DNA of 5,247 bases from Haloferacaceae archaeon PL-Br10_E2g29 (lineage in GTDB: Archaea > Halobacteriota > Halobacteria > Halobacteriales > Haloferacaceae): NCBI GenBank assembly GCA_001563965.1, contig LKMS01000125.1, forward strand, positions 1 to 5,247, given 5' to 3'. The first letter of the stretch is position 1; each line of letters starts with the position of its first letter. Of the stretch, positions 1 to 5,137 are shown piece by piece. A program made the translations under genes and the position numbers. Under the pieces are notes generated by a model. That model saw only the letters and a program-made list of their open reading frames with translations, did not search any database and had not been told where the DNA came from.

Positions 1-1671
1 CACACCGTGGGTGTACGGCGGCTCCGGCGGCTCCCACTCGGCGCGTCGCTCGGTGAGTTCCTCCTCGGTGAGATCGACCATGAGGTCGCGACTCGGAATG
101 TCGATGGTGACCGTATCGCCGTCTTCGAGCAGCCCGATTGGGCCGCCCTCGCTGGCTTCGGGGGCAACGTGGCCGATCATCGGGCCGCGCGTGCCTCCCG
201 AGAAGCGCCCGTCGGTGAGCAGCGCGACGTCCTCTTCGTGGCCCGCGCCGACGACCGCGGCGGTCACGCCGAGCATTTCGCGCATGCCCGGCCCGCCTTT
301 CGGCCCCTCGTTGCGGATGATGAGCACGTCGCCGGATTCGACGTCACCGGCTTGAACGTAGGCCATCGCGCCCTCTTCGTCCTCGAAAATTCGCGCCGGC
401 CCCTCGTGGTGGAAGGCGTCGTCGCCGGTGACTTTCAACACCGCGCCGTCGGGCGCGAGGTTACCGGTGAGTATCTTGATCGCGCCCTCGGCCAGTTTGG
501 GCTCCTCGACGGTGTAGAGGAAGTCAGCCTCGATTTCGTCGTCCGCGGGCAGATCGAGTTGGTCGAGTTCTTCGGCGACCGTGCGGCCGGTGACGGTCAT
601 CGCATCGCCGTGGAACAGCCCCGCATCGAGCAGTCGGCGGATGACGATTGGAACGCCACCGATCTCGTGGAGGTCGTTCATGACGCGCGAGCCGCTGGGT
701 TGGAGGTCCGCAATTTTGGGCGTGCGACGCGAAATCTCGTCGAAATCCTCGATATCGAGGTCGACGCTGGCTTCGGCAGCGAGCGCGAGCAGATGGAGCA
801 CGCCGTTGGTCGAACCGCCAAGCGCGTTCTGCAGCGCAATCGCGTTCTCGAAGGATTTCCGACTCAGAATGTCGGAGGGTCGGCGGTCGTTTTCGATGCA
901 GTCGAGCGCGAGTGCGCCGGCGCGTTTGGCGACTTCGTAGCGCTCGTCGTCCTCGGCGGGCGCGGAGGCCGAGCCAAGCGGGGCCAAGCCGAGCGCCTCG
1001 CTGACCGACGCCATCGTGTTGGCGGTGAACATCCCGCCGCAGGAACCCGCACCGGGACAGGCCTGCCGTTCGAGGTCGTTGAGTTCGTCGTCGGACATCT
1101 CGCCGCGGGCGTAGGTGCCGACGCCCTCGAACACCTGAACGATGGTCACGTCGCGGCCGTCGTGTTGGCCGGGCATGATCGAGCCGCCGTACAGAAACAC
1201 CGAGGGAAGGTCAGTTCGGATGGCCGCCATCATCATCCCTGGCAGATTCTTGTCGCAGCCCGCAACCGTGACGAGGCCGTCCATTCGCTCGCCGAACGCG
1301 ACGAGTTCGACCGAGTCGGCGATGACTTCTCGCGAGATGAGGCTGGCTTTCATGCCCTCGGTTCCCATCGAAATCGCATCCGAGATGGTGATCGTACCGA
1401 ACTCGATCGGCATGCCGCCGGCCTCGTCGACGCCCTCGATGGCGGCGGTCGCAACGTCGTCGAGATGGACGTTACACGGCGTGATGTCGGCCGCCGGGTT
1501 GGGAACGCCGATCATCGGCGAGCCCAGATCCTCGTCGTCGAACCCCATGGCGCGGAACATCGCGCGGTGGGGTGCCCGTTCGGCCCCCTCGGTCACATCG
1601 CGGCTCGGCAGGTCTTCGTCTTTTCTGCCGGCAAACCGGTCGGCATCCGGTCGCGGCTCCTGTTTGCTCAT
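1..1671 (-). CDS. ilvD: Dihydroxy-acid dehydratase (3' end outside window)
   Basis: This cytoplasmic iron-sulfur enzyme dehydrates 2,3-dihydroxy-isovalerate and 2,3-dihydroxy-3-methylvalerate to the 2-keto acids that lead to valine, isoleucine and leucine (EC 4.2.1.9). The minus strand reads open for 557 codons from the ATG at 1671 to the window edge. The translation shows the IlvD/Edd family landmarks: TPCN with C66, GCDKN with C139, and ACPGAGSCGGMFTANTM with C205 and C211. C66, C139 and C211 are the expected cluster ligands, and K141 after the second cysteine is the expected Mg-binding carbamylated lysine. GRFSGGTRGP near residue 491 carries the expected catalytic serine. The last residues seen read PPYTHGV, which normally lies roughly 20 residues before the family C-terminus, so only a short tail is missing. 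The ATG is chosen because it gives a normal N-terminus (MSKQEP, then an acidic stretch) and lies about 27 bases after a TATA-like box. Identification is secure. Confidence 0.97.
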   Translation of the reverse strand, partial: MSKQEPRPDADRFAGRKDEDLPSRDVTEGAERAPHRAMFRAMGFDDEDLGSPMIGVPNPAADITPCNVHLDDVATAAIEGVDEAGGMPIEFGTITISDAISMGTEGMKASLISREVIADSVELVAFGERMDGLVTVAGCDKNLPGMMMAAIRTDLPSVFLYGGSIMPGQHDGRDVTIVQVFEGVGTYARGEMSDDELNDLERQACPGAGSCGGMFTANTMASVSEALGLAPLGSASAPAEDDERYEVAKRAGALALDCIENDRRPSDILSRKSFENAIALQNALGGSTNGVLHLLALAAEASVDLDIEDFDEISRRTPKIADLQPSGSRVMNDLHEIGGVPIVIRRLLDAGLFHGDAMTVTGRTVAEELDQLDLPADDEIEADFLYTVEEPKLAEGAIKILTGNLAPDGAVLKVTGDDAFHHEGPARIFEDEEGAMAYVQAGDVESGDVLIIRNEGPKGGPGMREMLGVTAAVVGAGHEEDVALLTDGRFSGGTRGPMIGHVAPEASEGGPIGLLEDGDTVTIDIPSRDLMVDLTEEELTERRAEWEPPEPPYTHGV

Positions 1672-1693
1672 GGCCGCTGCTTGCAGCCGCGAG

Positions 1694-1719
1694 GGTTAAA
1701 ACTCCCCGACTGGGGTCGG
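1694..1719 (-). promoter_or_regulatory. Putative ilvD promoter with upstream dyad
   Basis: Read on the minus strand, AGTTTTAACC (1703-1694) is an AT-rich island in GC-rich sequence, centred about 27 bases before the ilvD ATG. That is the usual place for a haloarchaeal TATA box serving a leaderless or short-leader mRNA. Immediately upstream, where the BRE and activator or repressor sites sit, is a perfect dyad, CCGAC-TGGG-GTCGG (1706-1719). A second small dyad, GCTGC-TT-GCAGC (1676-1687), lies between the TATA box and the start codon. The promoter call rests on position and composition only. An operator role for either dyad is inference. Confidence 0.5.
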
Positions 1720-1751
1720 TGTCGACGTGGTTTCAGGGGGAGAGTTGTGGC

Positions 1752-1843
1752 GCGGTGTGTCGTGGTTTCGGTGTGGGTTGCGGTGCGTTGTGACCGAAGC
1801 ACGTCGTGGTTGCGTTTGCGGTGTATCGTGATTGCGGTGCGTC
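1752..1843. repeat. Degenerate G/T-rich repeat run in the divergent spacer
   Basis: The plus strand of this stretch is built largely from G and T and reuses a few words. GCGGTG occurs at 1752, 1780, 1818 and 1834. TCGTGGTT occurs at 1760 and 1804, with TCGTGATT at 1826. TTGCGGTGCGT occurs at 1779 and again at 1833. Spacing is irregular (16 to 38 bases), so this is not a regular tandem or CRISPR array. It lies between the ilvD promoter and the divergent membrane-protein gene. It could be a decayed repeat, a protein-binding region or simply low-complexity DNA; the sequence alone does not decide. Confidence 0.5.
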
Positions 1844-1895
1844 GCTGTCGACGGAACCGTGAGTGCTTTGGCCATCGAGCGAAAAACCTGAACTA

Positions 1896-2216
1896 GTGCG
1901 TTCCGATTCCACGGAGGCTGACGACGGCTCCGTTCATCCACTCGCCGGGAGCGACGGTGCCGACACCCTGAACGAGTCACCCAGTGACGAGCCGTACACG
2001 GGCAAACCATCCGGTGAGGGGTTCGGCCGAGAGGGCTGGATTCTCGTCGCCGGCGTTGTGTTGTGTTTTCTCGTGATTCCGGGGTTCATTTACCTCAATC
2101 CGACCGCTCCCGCACAGATCGGCTGGACCTTTTTTGCGACGTTCCTCGTCTTACCCCTTATTCCGGCGGTGCTGCTCGGACTGTTGGCGGTCTGGTCGAT
2201 GCAGGCGGCTGCGTGA
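1896..2216 (+). CDS. Small two-helix membrane protein, function unknown
   Basis: The product is 106 residues long. An acidic, polar N-terminal half (about residues 1-46, rich in D, E, S and G) is followed by two hydrophobic segments. The first, about residues 47-67, contains GWILVAGVVLCFLVIPGFIY. The second, about 75-101, contains FFATFLVLPLIPAVLLGLLAV. A short proline-containing loop separates them. This predicts a cytoplasmic-membrane protein with a hairpin topology. I do not recognise a named family, though an acidic tail plus two helices is common among haloarchaeal membrane proteins. The GTG at 1896 is preferred because codons before it have low third-position GC (about 3 of 10) and those after it are high (about 17 of 23). 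The alternative is GTG at 1863, giving 117 residues. There is no clear TATA box for either start. The gene is divergent from ilvD. Confidence 0.7.
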   Translation: MRSDSTEADDGSVHPLAGSDGADTLNESPSDEPYTGKPSGEGFGREGWILVAGVVLCFLVIPGFIYLNPTAPAQIGWTFFATFLVLPLIPAVLLGLLAVWSMQAAA

Positions 2217-2255
2217 GGGTCGTCCTTGCTCGCGGCGCTGGCACCATTTTCACCG

Positions 2256-2265
2256 AATAGCTATT
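2256..2265. promoter_or_regulatory. AATAGCTATT palindrome, possible promoter element
   Basis: This is a perfect 10-base palindrome in the 130-base spacer before the 157-residue gene. It includes TAGCTATT, which recurs at 2891-2898 in the TATA position of the alpha/beta hydrolase gene. It could serve as a TATA-like element for a transcript starting near 2289, but the only nearby in-frame start is a GTG at 2296, which composition does not support. Its role is unproven. Confidence 0.25.
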
Positions 2266-2302
2266 TTCTGCCAACATCGGTCGACTGAGGCGTGTGTGGA
2301 TG

Positions 2303-2328
2303 TTCGATATCGAATAACCTATACAATA
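2303..2328 (+). promoter_or_regulatory. Putative promoter of the 157-residue gene, with palindrome
   Basis: An AT-rich box, ATACAATA (2321-2328), lies 19 to 26 bases before the ATG at 2347 and fits a leaderless haloarchaeal TATA box. Directly upstream is a perfect 12-base palindrome, TTCGATATCGAA (2303-2314), in the position where a BRE or a dimeric transcription factor would bind. What is seen is the box and the palindrome; regulation is inferred. Confidence 0.5.
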
Positions 2329-2346
2329 ACCCACAGAGTTCGTCAT

Positions 2347-2820
2347 ATGGACTGTCGAAGCTACCGTGATCATGTCGAAAAACAGCTCCTGGATCACGGC
2401 TACAAGACGGTGGCGGCCGAACAGGCCAATCCGTTCGACCCGGTGTGGTACAAACAAGACGACGATCCGACAATTGGCCGAACCAAAGTGTTCGTGACCG
2501 TCATCGACGACGCAGACCGCGACACGCTTCAGTCGACCGCTGCCGCCTTTCGGACGTTGCTCTCGACGGCAACAACGCCGACGCAGGGGGTCGTAGAGAA
2601 TCTGTTCGGCTACGTGGTGTTCGCGCTTGCGAATCCTCCTGCGGGGCTCATCGAGTTCGCCACCGAGGGGTTCACCGTTGCGGATCGCCGAACGAACGTG
2701 TTCCCGCTTGTCTACGATCTTGCCGACGAAACACTCTACACCCACACGGTTCCACGCCTCAAAGGCCGTGGCTTCTACGAAAAACAGAAACTCGATGCCG
2801 AGAAGCTGTTGACGCCCTAA
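2347..2820 (+). CDS. Hypothetical protein, 157 residues
   Basis: I do not recognise this protein. The 157 residues have no signal peptide and no membrane-length hydrophobic segment, which suggests a cytoplasmic alpha/beta fold. The likely order is an N-terminal helix (SYRDHVEKQLLDHGY), a strand (KVFVTVID, around residue 50), a helix (RDTLQSTAAAFRTLL), a strand (GYVVFALAN), then a C-terminal pair of strands (NVFPLVYDLADETLYTH) and a final KGRGFYEKQKLDAEKLL helix. The ATG at 2347 is chosen because a TATA-like box lies about 25 bases upstream and the in-frame codons before it have low third-position GC (about 4 of 17), unlike the gene body. GTG at 2296 would add 17 residues (VDVRYRITYT...). The plus strand is preferred over a longer arginine-rich minus-strand frame because its product is balanced and acidic. 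The gene is probably monocistronic. Confidence 0.75.
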   Translation: MDCRSYRDHVEKQLLDHGYKTVAAEQANPFDPVWYKQDDDPTIGRTKVFVTVIDDADRDTLQSTAAAFRTLLSTATTPTQGVVENLFGYVVFALANPPAGLIEFATEGFTVADRRTNVFPLVYDLADETLYTHTVPRLKGRGFYEKQKLDAEKLLTP

Positions 2821-2845
2821 TGCGGGCAATCGTTGTGTTGATTTT

Positions 2846-2880
2846 GGGATCGAGCCACCAGTTACTGGCGCGTTGATCCC
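2846..2880. promoter_or_regulatory. Symmetric 35-base nested dyad between two genes
   Basis: An outer pair, GGGATC (2846-2851) and GATCCC (2875-2880), encloses an inner perfect dyad, CCAGT-T-ACTGG (2858-2868). The two 6-base gaps are equal, so both pairs share one centre at 2863. It lies 25 bases after the stop of the 157-residue gene and ends about 11 bases before the TATA-like box of the hydrolase gene. It could be a terminator-like hairpin for the upstream gene or an operator for the downstream one. No U-tract follows it, which favours the operator reading slightly. Confidence 0.4.
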
Positions 2881-2890
2881 GATCCAGCAG

Positions 2891-2901
2891 TAGCTATTAT
2901 G
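2891..2901 (+). promoter_or_regulatory. Putative promoter of the alpha/beta hydrolase gene
   Basis: TAGCTATTATG is an AT-rich island 24 to 34 bases before the ATG at 2925, a good position for a haloarchaeal TATA box with transcription starting at or a few bases before the start codon. This supports the ATG at 2925 over the GTG two codons upstream at 2919. Confidence 0.5.
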
Positions 2902-2924
2902 CCTTCGACCTGCTAGGTGTGCCC

Positions 2925-3836
2925 ATGTCTTCGGCCGCCCATGCTGCCGGTCGCGCTGACGCCAGCGACGACGACCTCCCCGGCGAATCCGTGTTCGTCG
3001 AGACCAACGAGATTCGGCTGCACACGCGACAGGCCGGCCCCGACGATGGGTCGCTTGTCGTGTTGCTTCACGGCTTTCCGGAGTACTGGTACGGCTGGCA
3101 CACCCAAATCGAACCGCTTGCGGAGGCGGGCTACCGCGTCGTCGTTCCCGACCAGCGTGGCTACAACCACAGCGACAAACCCGCGGGGGTGGGTCGCTAC
3201 CATCTCGACGAGTTGGCCGCGGACATCGTCGGCCTCATCGATGCCTGCGAGCGCGACCGTGCGGCCGTCGTTGGCCACGACTGGGGGGCAGCGGTTGCGT
3301 GGTGGCTGGCGCTGCATCATCCCGACCGACTCGCGTCGCTCACAGCGGTCAACGTCCCGCATCCGACGGTGATGGAACGAACACTCCGCACGAGTTGGCG
3401 TCAGCGACGCAAGAGCTGGTACATGGCGTTGTTCCAGCTGCCCGGTGTTTCGGAAGCACTCTTGCGCGCGGGCGACTACCGACTCATGACGCGCTCGCTC
3501 GCCAACAGCAGCCGACCGGGGACGTTCACGCCTCGGGATTTTGAGCGGTATCGGGCGGTGTGGAGTCGCCAGGGCGCGCTGACTGCGATGCTTAACTGGT
3601 ACCGAGCCATCGCCCGGTACCGCCCGCGCCCCGTTCAACAGACGGTGTCGGTGCCGACGCTCGTACTCTGGGGCGCGAACGACGAGTTTCTGTCCCGCGA
3701 GATGGCCGCAGCGAGCGTTGAGTACTGCGAACAGGGCCGACTTGAGCTAATCGAGGACGCTACGCATTGGGTTGTCCACGAAGAACCCGACCGGGTGAGC
3801 CAGCAGCTTGTGGCGCACATCGACGACCACTGGTGA
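2925..3836 (+). CDS. Alpha/beta hydrolase, probable epoxide hydrolase
   Basis: The product is 303 residues, normal length for a single-domain alpha/beta hydrolase of the epoxide hydrolase/haloalkane dehalogenase group. It has no signal peptide, so it is probably cytoplasmic. Visible motifs, in order: HGFPEYWYGW (H49-W58) is the oxyanion-hole loop in the form typical of epoxide hydrolases. DQRGYNHSDKP follows. GHDWGA carries the aspartate nucleophile D119. A cap domain contains LNWYRA, where Y226 is a candidate ring-opening tyrosine. WGANDEF carries the acid D253, and ATHWVVHEEP carries the base H281. The aspartate nucleophile excludes an ordinary serine esterase or lipase. HGFPE rather than HGNP, together with a cap tyrosine, favours epoxide hydrolysis to diols over dehalogenation. 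The real substrate is unknown. Start ATG 2925 fits the TATA-like box; GTG 2919 would add two residues. The gene has no obvious functional partner nearby. Confidence 0.9.
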   Translation: MSSAAHAAGRADASDDDLPGESVFVETNEIRLHTRQAGPDDGSLVVLLHGFPEYWYGWHTQIEPLAEAGYRVVVPDQRGYNHSDKPAGVGRYHLDELAADIVGLIDACERDRAAVVGHDWGAAVAWWLALHHPDRLASLTAVNVPHPTVMERTLRTSWRQRRKSWYMALFQLPGVSEALLRAGDYRLMTRSLANSSRPGTFTPRDFERYRAVWSRQGALTAMLNWYRAIARYRPRPVQQTVSVPTLVLWGANDEFLSREMAAASVEYCEQGRLELIEDATHWVVHEEPDRVSQQLVAHIDDHW

Positions 3837-3863
3837 ACACAAGTAGTCGTTCGGCACTTCTCA

Positions 3864-3869
3864 TTTTTT
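3864..3869 (+). terminator. T-tract after the hydrolase gene
   Basis: A run of six T residues begins 28 bases after the hydrolase stop codon, in an otherwise GC-rich spacer. Archaeal intrinsic termination depends on U-rich tracts with no need for a strong hairpin, so this is a plausible terminator separating the hydrolase from the next gene. Confidence 0.4.
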
Positions 3870-3937
3870 CGACTGCATCACCAGGCTCCGCGTCCAAGTG
3901 GTGGGATTGATACACCGCTGGACACAACCGCGAGACA

Positions 3938-4204
3938 ATGACCGCTCCCGACGACGAGAGCTTGGCTGCGCTTGCCGAGGACGACCCAGCGGAGATGATT
4001 CGACTGATCGCAAGACTAGCCGATGATGAGCACTTCGGCGCAAACGAATTAGTCGGTATGGCGAAAAACTGTGCGGCCGACGGTGTCAACCTGTTTCGCG
4101 TGTTGGCCGACCACCCGGGGTTGACGACGGCCGAACTCGGCGTCGACGTAGCGAGGGTGGAGTCGCTGGCTAAGACGTTCGATGAGGCGATAGAGAGCGA
4201 CTGA
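3938..4204 (+). CDS. Small acidic hypothetical protein, 88 residues
   Basis: I do not recognise this protein. It has 88 residues, about 20 acidic and 6 basic, the profile of a cytoplasmic haloarchaeal protein. It appears almost wholly helical: helices around residues 6-30 (ESLAALAEDDPAEMIRLIARLA), 36-48 (ANELVGMAKNCAA) and 52-58, then a C-terminal stretch TTAELGVDVARVESLAKTFDEAI. It has one cysteine, no metal-binding pattern and no membrane segment. The ATG at 3938 opens a frame with good third-position GC. A weak TATA-like stretch (TTGATACAC, 3907-3915) lies about 25 to 30 bases upstream. A longer minus-strand frame overlaps it but has non-coding-like composition. The gene converges with the toxin-antitoxin-like operon on its right. 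Nothing links it functionally to that operon apart from position. Confidence 0.7.
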   Translation: MTAPDDESLAALAEDDPAEMIRLIARLADDEHFGANELVGMAKNCAADGVNLFRVLADHPGLTTAELGVDVARVESLAKTFDEAIESD

Positions 4205-4219
4205 CGAAGGAGTTTGAAA

Positions 4220-4234
4220 TCCACAGTGGAAAAA
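4220..4234. terminator. Dyad and A/T tract in the convergent gap
   Basis: TCCAC-A-GTGGA (4220-4230) is a perfect short dyad whose last A runs into AAAAA (4230-4234). Read on the minus strand this gives TTTTT about 65 bases after the PIN gene stop, so it may end the operon's transcript. It also lies 15 bases after the 88-residue gene's stop. It is a weak signal, called mainly from its position between convergent genes. Confidence 0.3.
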
Positions 4235-4248
4235 TGGAGGATAGAACG

Positions 4249-4308
4249 ATGACGATCTTGACGAACATGCGCTACCGCAACTGTGTTGAAATCGACAGCT
4301 ATGGCTGA
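4249..4308 (+). CDS. Possible 19-residue micro-ORF with Shine-Dalgarno
   Basis: ATG at 4249 opens a 19-codon frame ending at TGA 4306-4308, with product MTILTNMRYRNCVEIDSYG. A perfect GGAGG (4236-4240) lies 8 bases before this ATG, ideal Shine-Dalgarno spacing, although many haloarchaeal genes use none. About 14 of 18 codons after the start end in G or C, like real genes here. An in-frame ATG at 4234 would add five residues. The frame starts 44 bases after the 88-residue gene and could be co-transcribed with it. Its last 10 bases overlap the 3' end of the PIN gene antisense. It is too short to prove by composition: it may be a real small protein, a gene remnant or chance. Confidence 0.25.
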   Translation: MTILTNMRYRNCVEIDSYG

Positions 4309-4808
4309 CCGAGCGTCTCCTGTGCGCGGATGACATACGCGTTCTCGGCCCAACTTCTCGCCGTAGTAATCTCTTCGAGTAGCGTTTCTGCGGTCTCCAC
4401 AGACATCGCGCCTGTCCGTGTCAGTATCACGTGGAGAATCGGCGTCGTGATGAGCCGTGCCGTCGTCAGCGAGGCGTGGATGAGCGCGAGTTGATTGAAT
4501 TCGTCACAGTAGAACTGAGTCGCTTCGAGGTCGTTCGCCAGACGAACCGCTGCGTTCTCACCGTCGTCCAACGGGAACGAGTCGTCGAGTTCGACGCTCT
4601 GGACGACGAACTGGTCGCGACGGTCGAGCACCGATTCCGCCGCACGTCCGGACGCGTCGTCGTAGGCTGCGGTCGCTTCGAGTTCATCTATCACACGGTT
4701 CGGGATGAACAGGTCGTGCGTTTTCAGCACGCAGTCCAGTGGATTCGAGAAGCGGTCGGCTACGACACCGAGACTCACCAGTGCCGAGGAATCTGCAACG
4801 ATCCGCAT
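4299..4808 (-). CDS. PIN-domain protein, probable toxin (VapC-like)
   Basis: The product is 169 residues, probably a Mg-dependent ribonuclease acting as the toxin of a type II toxin-antitoxin pair. The PIN acidic residues are visible: D6 in VADSSALVSLG, E42 in NRVIDELEAT, E84 in LDDGENAAVRLA, and D102 in FYCDEFNQ. The LDDGENAAVRLA stretch resembles the 'GE-x-x-A' motif of DUF3368-type PIN proteins, which are somewhat longer than classic VapC (about 130 residues). The extra C-terminal part (ILHVILTRTGAMSVETAETLLEEITTARSW) also fits that subgroup. It starts at the ATG directly after the antitoxin's TAG with no gap (TAGATG), so translation is probably coupled. All key acids are present, so an active enzyme is likely. 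The target RNA is unknown. The toxin role rests on the fold plus the partner gene. Confidence 0.85.
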   Translation of the reverse strand: MRIVADSSALVSLGVVADRFSNPLDCVLKTHDLFIPNRVIDELEATAAYDDASGRAAESVLDRRDQFVVQSVELDDSFPLDDGENAAVRLANDLEATQFYCDEFNQLALIHASLTTARLITTPILHVILTRTGAMSVETAETLLEEITTARSWAENAYVIRAQETLGQP

Positions 4809-5132
4809 CTACGAGTCGGCAAACTCCGCTGTTGCTTCGTCGATGAACTCCTCGCTCAGCTGTGTTTTGAGCACGCGGAAATTCGCGGCTTCCTCGTATC
4901 CGACGAGATTCTTCAGCTCCCCAAAGGTGATCTCATCGCCGTAGTAGGCGTTGGCGATCTCCTGTTTGAGTTCGTCACCGTGGGCCGCCTCGCGAAGATA
5001 TTCGCGGAGCGCGGAAATGATGACGTCCGTCCGGTTCGTCTCTAGAACCGCAGCAAGCGTGTCTGTTCGCTCGACGAGACTCCGTGGTGCGCGGAACTGG
5101 ACGCGTTTTTTCCCGCCGGATTCGGAACTCAT
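4809..5132 (-). CDS. Ribbon-helix-helix antitoxin-like regulator
   Basis: The product is 107 residues with two parts. Residues about 8-50 (KKRVQFRAPRSLVERTDTLAA, then TNRTDVIISALREYLREAA) match a ribbon-helix-helix DNA-binding domain: a short basic strand, helix A, a turn (ETNRTD) and helix B. Residues about 52-107 (with ITFGELKNLVGYEEAANFRVLKTQL) are the likely toxin-binding region. This order is normal for an antitoxin encoded ahead of its PIN toxin, and such proteins usually repress their own operon as dimers. The ATG at 5132 is chosen because a TATA-like box lies about 20 bases upstream and because the next in-frame ATG (5246) would add 38 hydrophobic, non-acidic residues unlike a haloarchaeal coding region. 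The basic N-terminal strand stands out against the acidic rest. Being an antitoxin is inferred from domain and context. Confidence 0.85.
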   Translation of the reverse strand: MSSESGGKKRVQFRAPRSLVERTDTLAAVLETNRTDVIISALREYLREAAHGDELKQEIANAYYGDEITFGELKNLVGYEEAANFRVLKTQLSEEFIDEATAEFADS

Positions 5133-5137
5133 GTGTG

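Noticed and set aside
1752..1843. CRISPR array
   Set aside because: The repeated words are short and degenerate with irregular spacing; there are no constant repeats of 24 to 37 bases with unique spacers, and no cas genes.
7..1896. Very long plus-strand open frame (629 codons) covering the left third of the window
   Set aside because: It is the antisense shadow of ilvD. The minus strand encodes a complete set of IlvD motifs, while the plus frame gives an arginine- and histidine-rich product with no recognisable domain; such shadows are common in GC-rich DNA.
1696..2010. Minus-strand frame with a repeated THRNHDTP peptide
   Set aside because: The peptide repeat simply reflects the G/T-rich DNA repeats. 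The frame has arginine- and threonine-rich low complexity, crosses the ilvD promoter and lies antisense to the membrane-protein gene.
2158..2829. Minus-strand 223-codon frame opposite the 157-residue gene
   Set aside because: It is rich in arginine and not acidic, spans the promoter region and the 3' end of the membrane-protein gene, and has no plausible domain. The plus-strand gene has better composition and a promoter.
2913..3638. Minus-strand 241-codon frame opposite the hydrolase
   Set aside because: The plus strand has the full alpha/beta hydrolase motif set, so this is a shadow.
3760..4353. Minus-strand 197-codon frame covering the 88-residue gene
   Set aside because: It overlaps the ends of both the hydrolase and the PIN gene and has serine- and arginine-rich, non-acidic composition without motifs.
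4431..5045. Plus-strand 204-codon frame opposite the toxin-antitoxin operon
   Set aside because: It is antisense to two recognisable domains (PIN and RHH) that abut as an operon, so it is a shadow.
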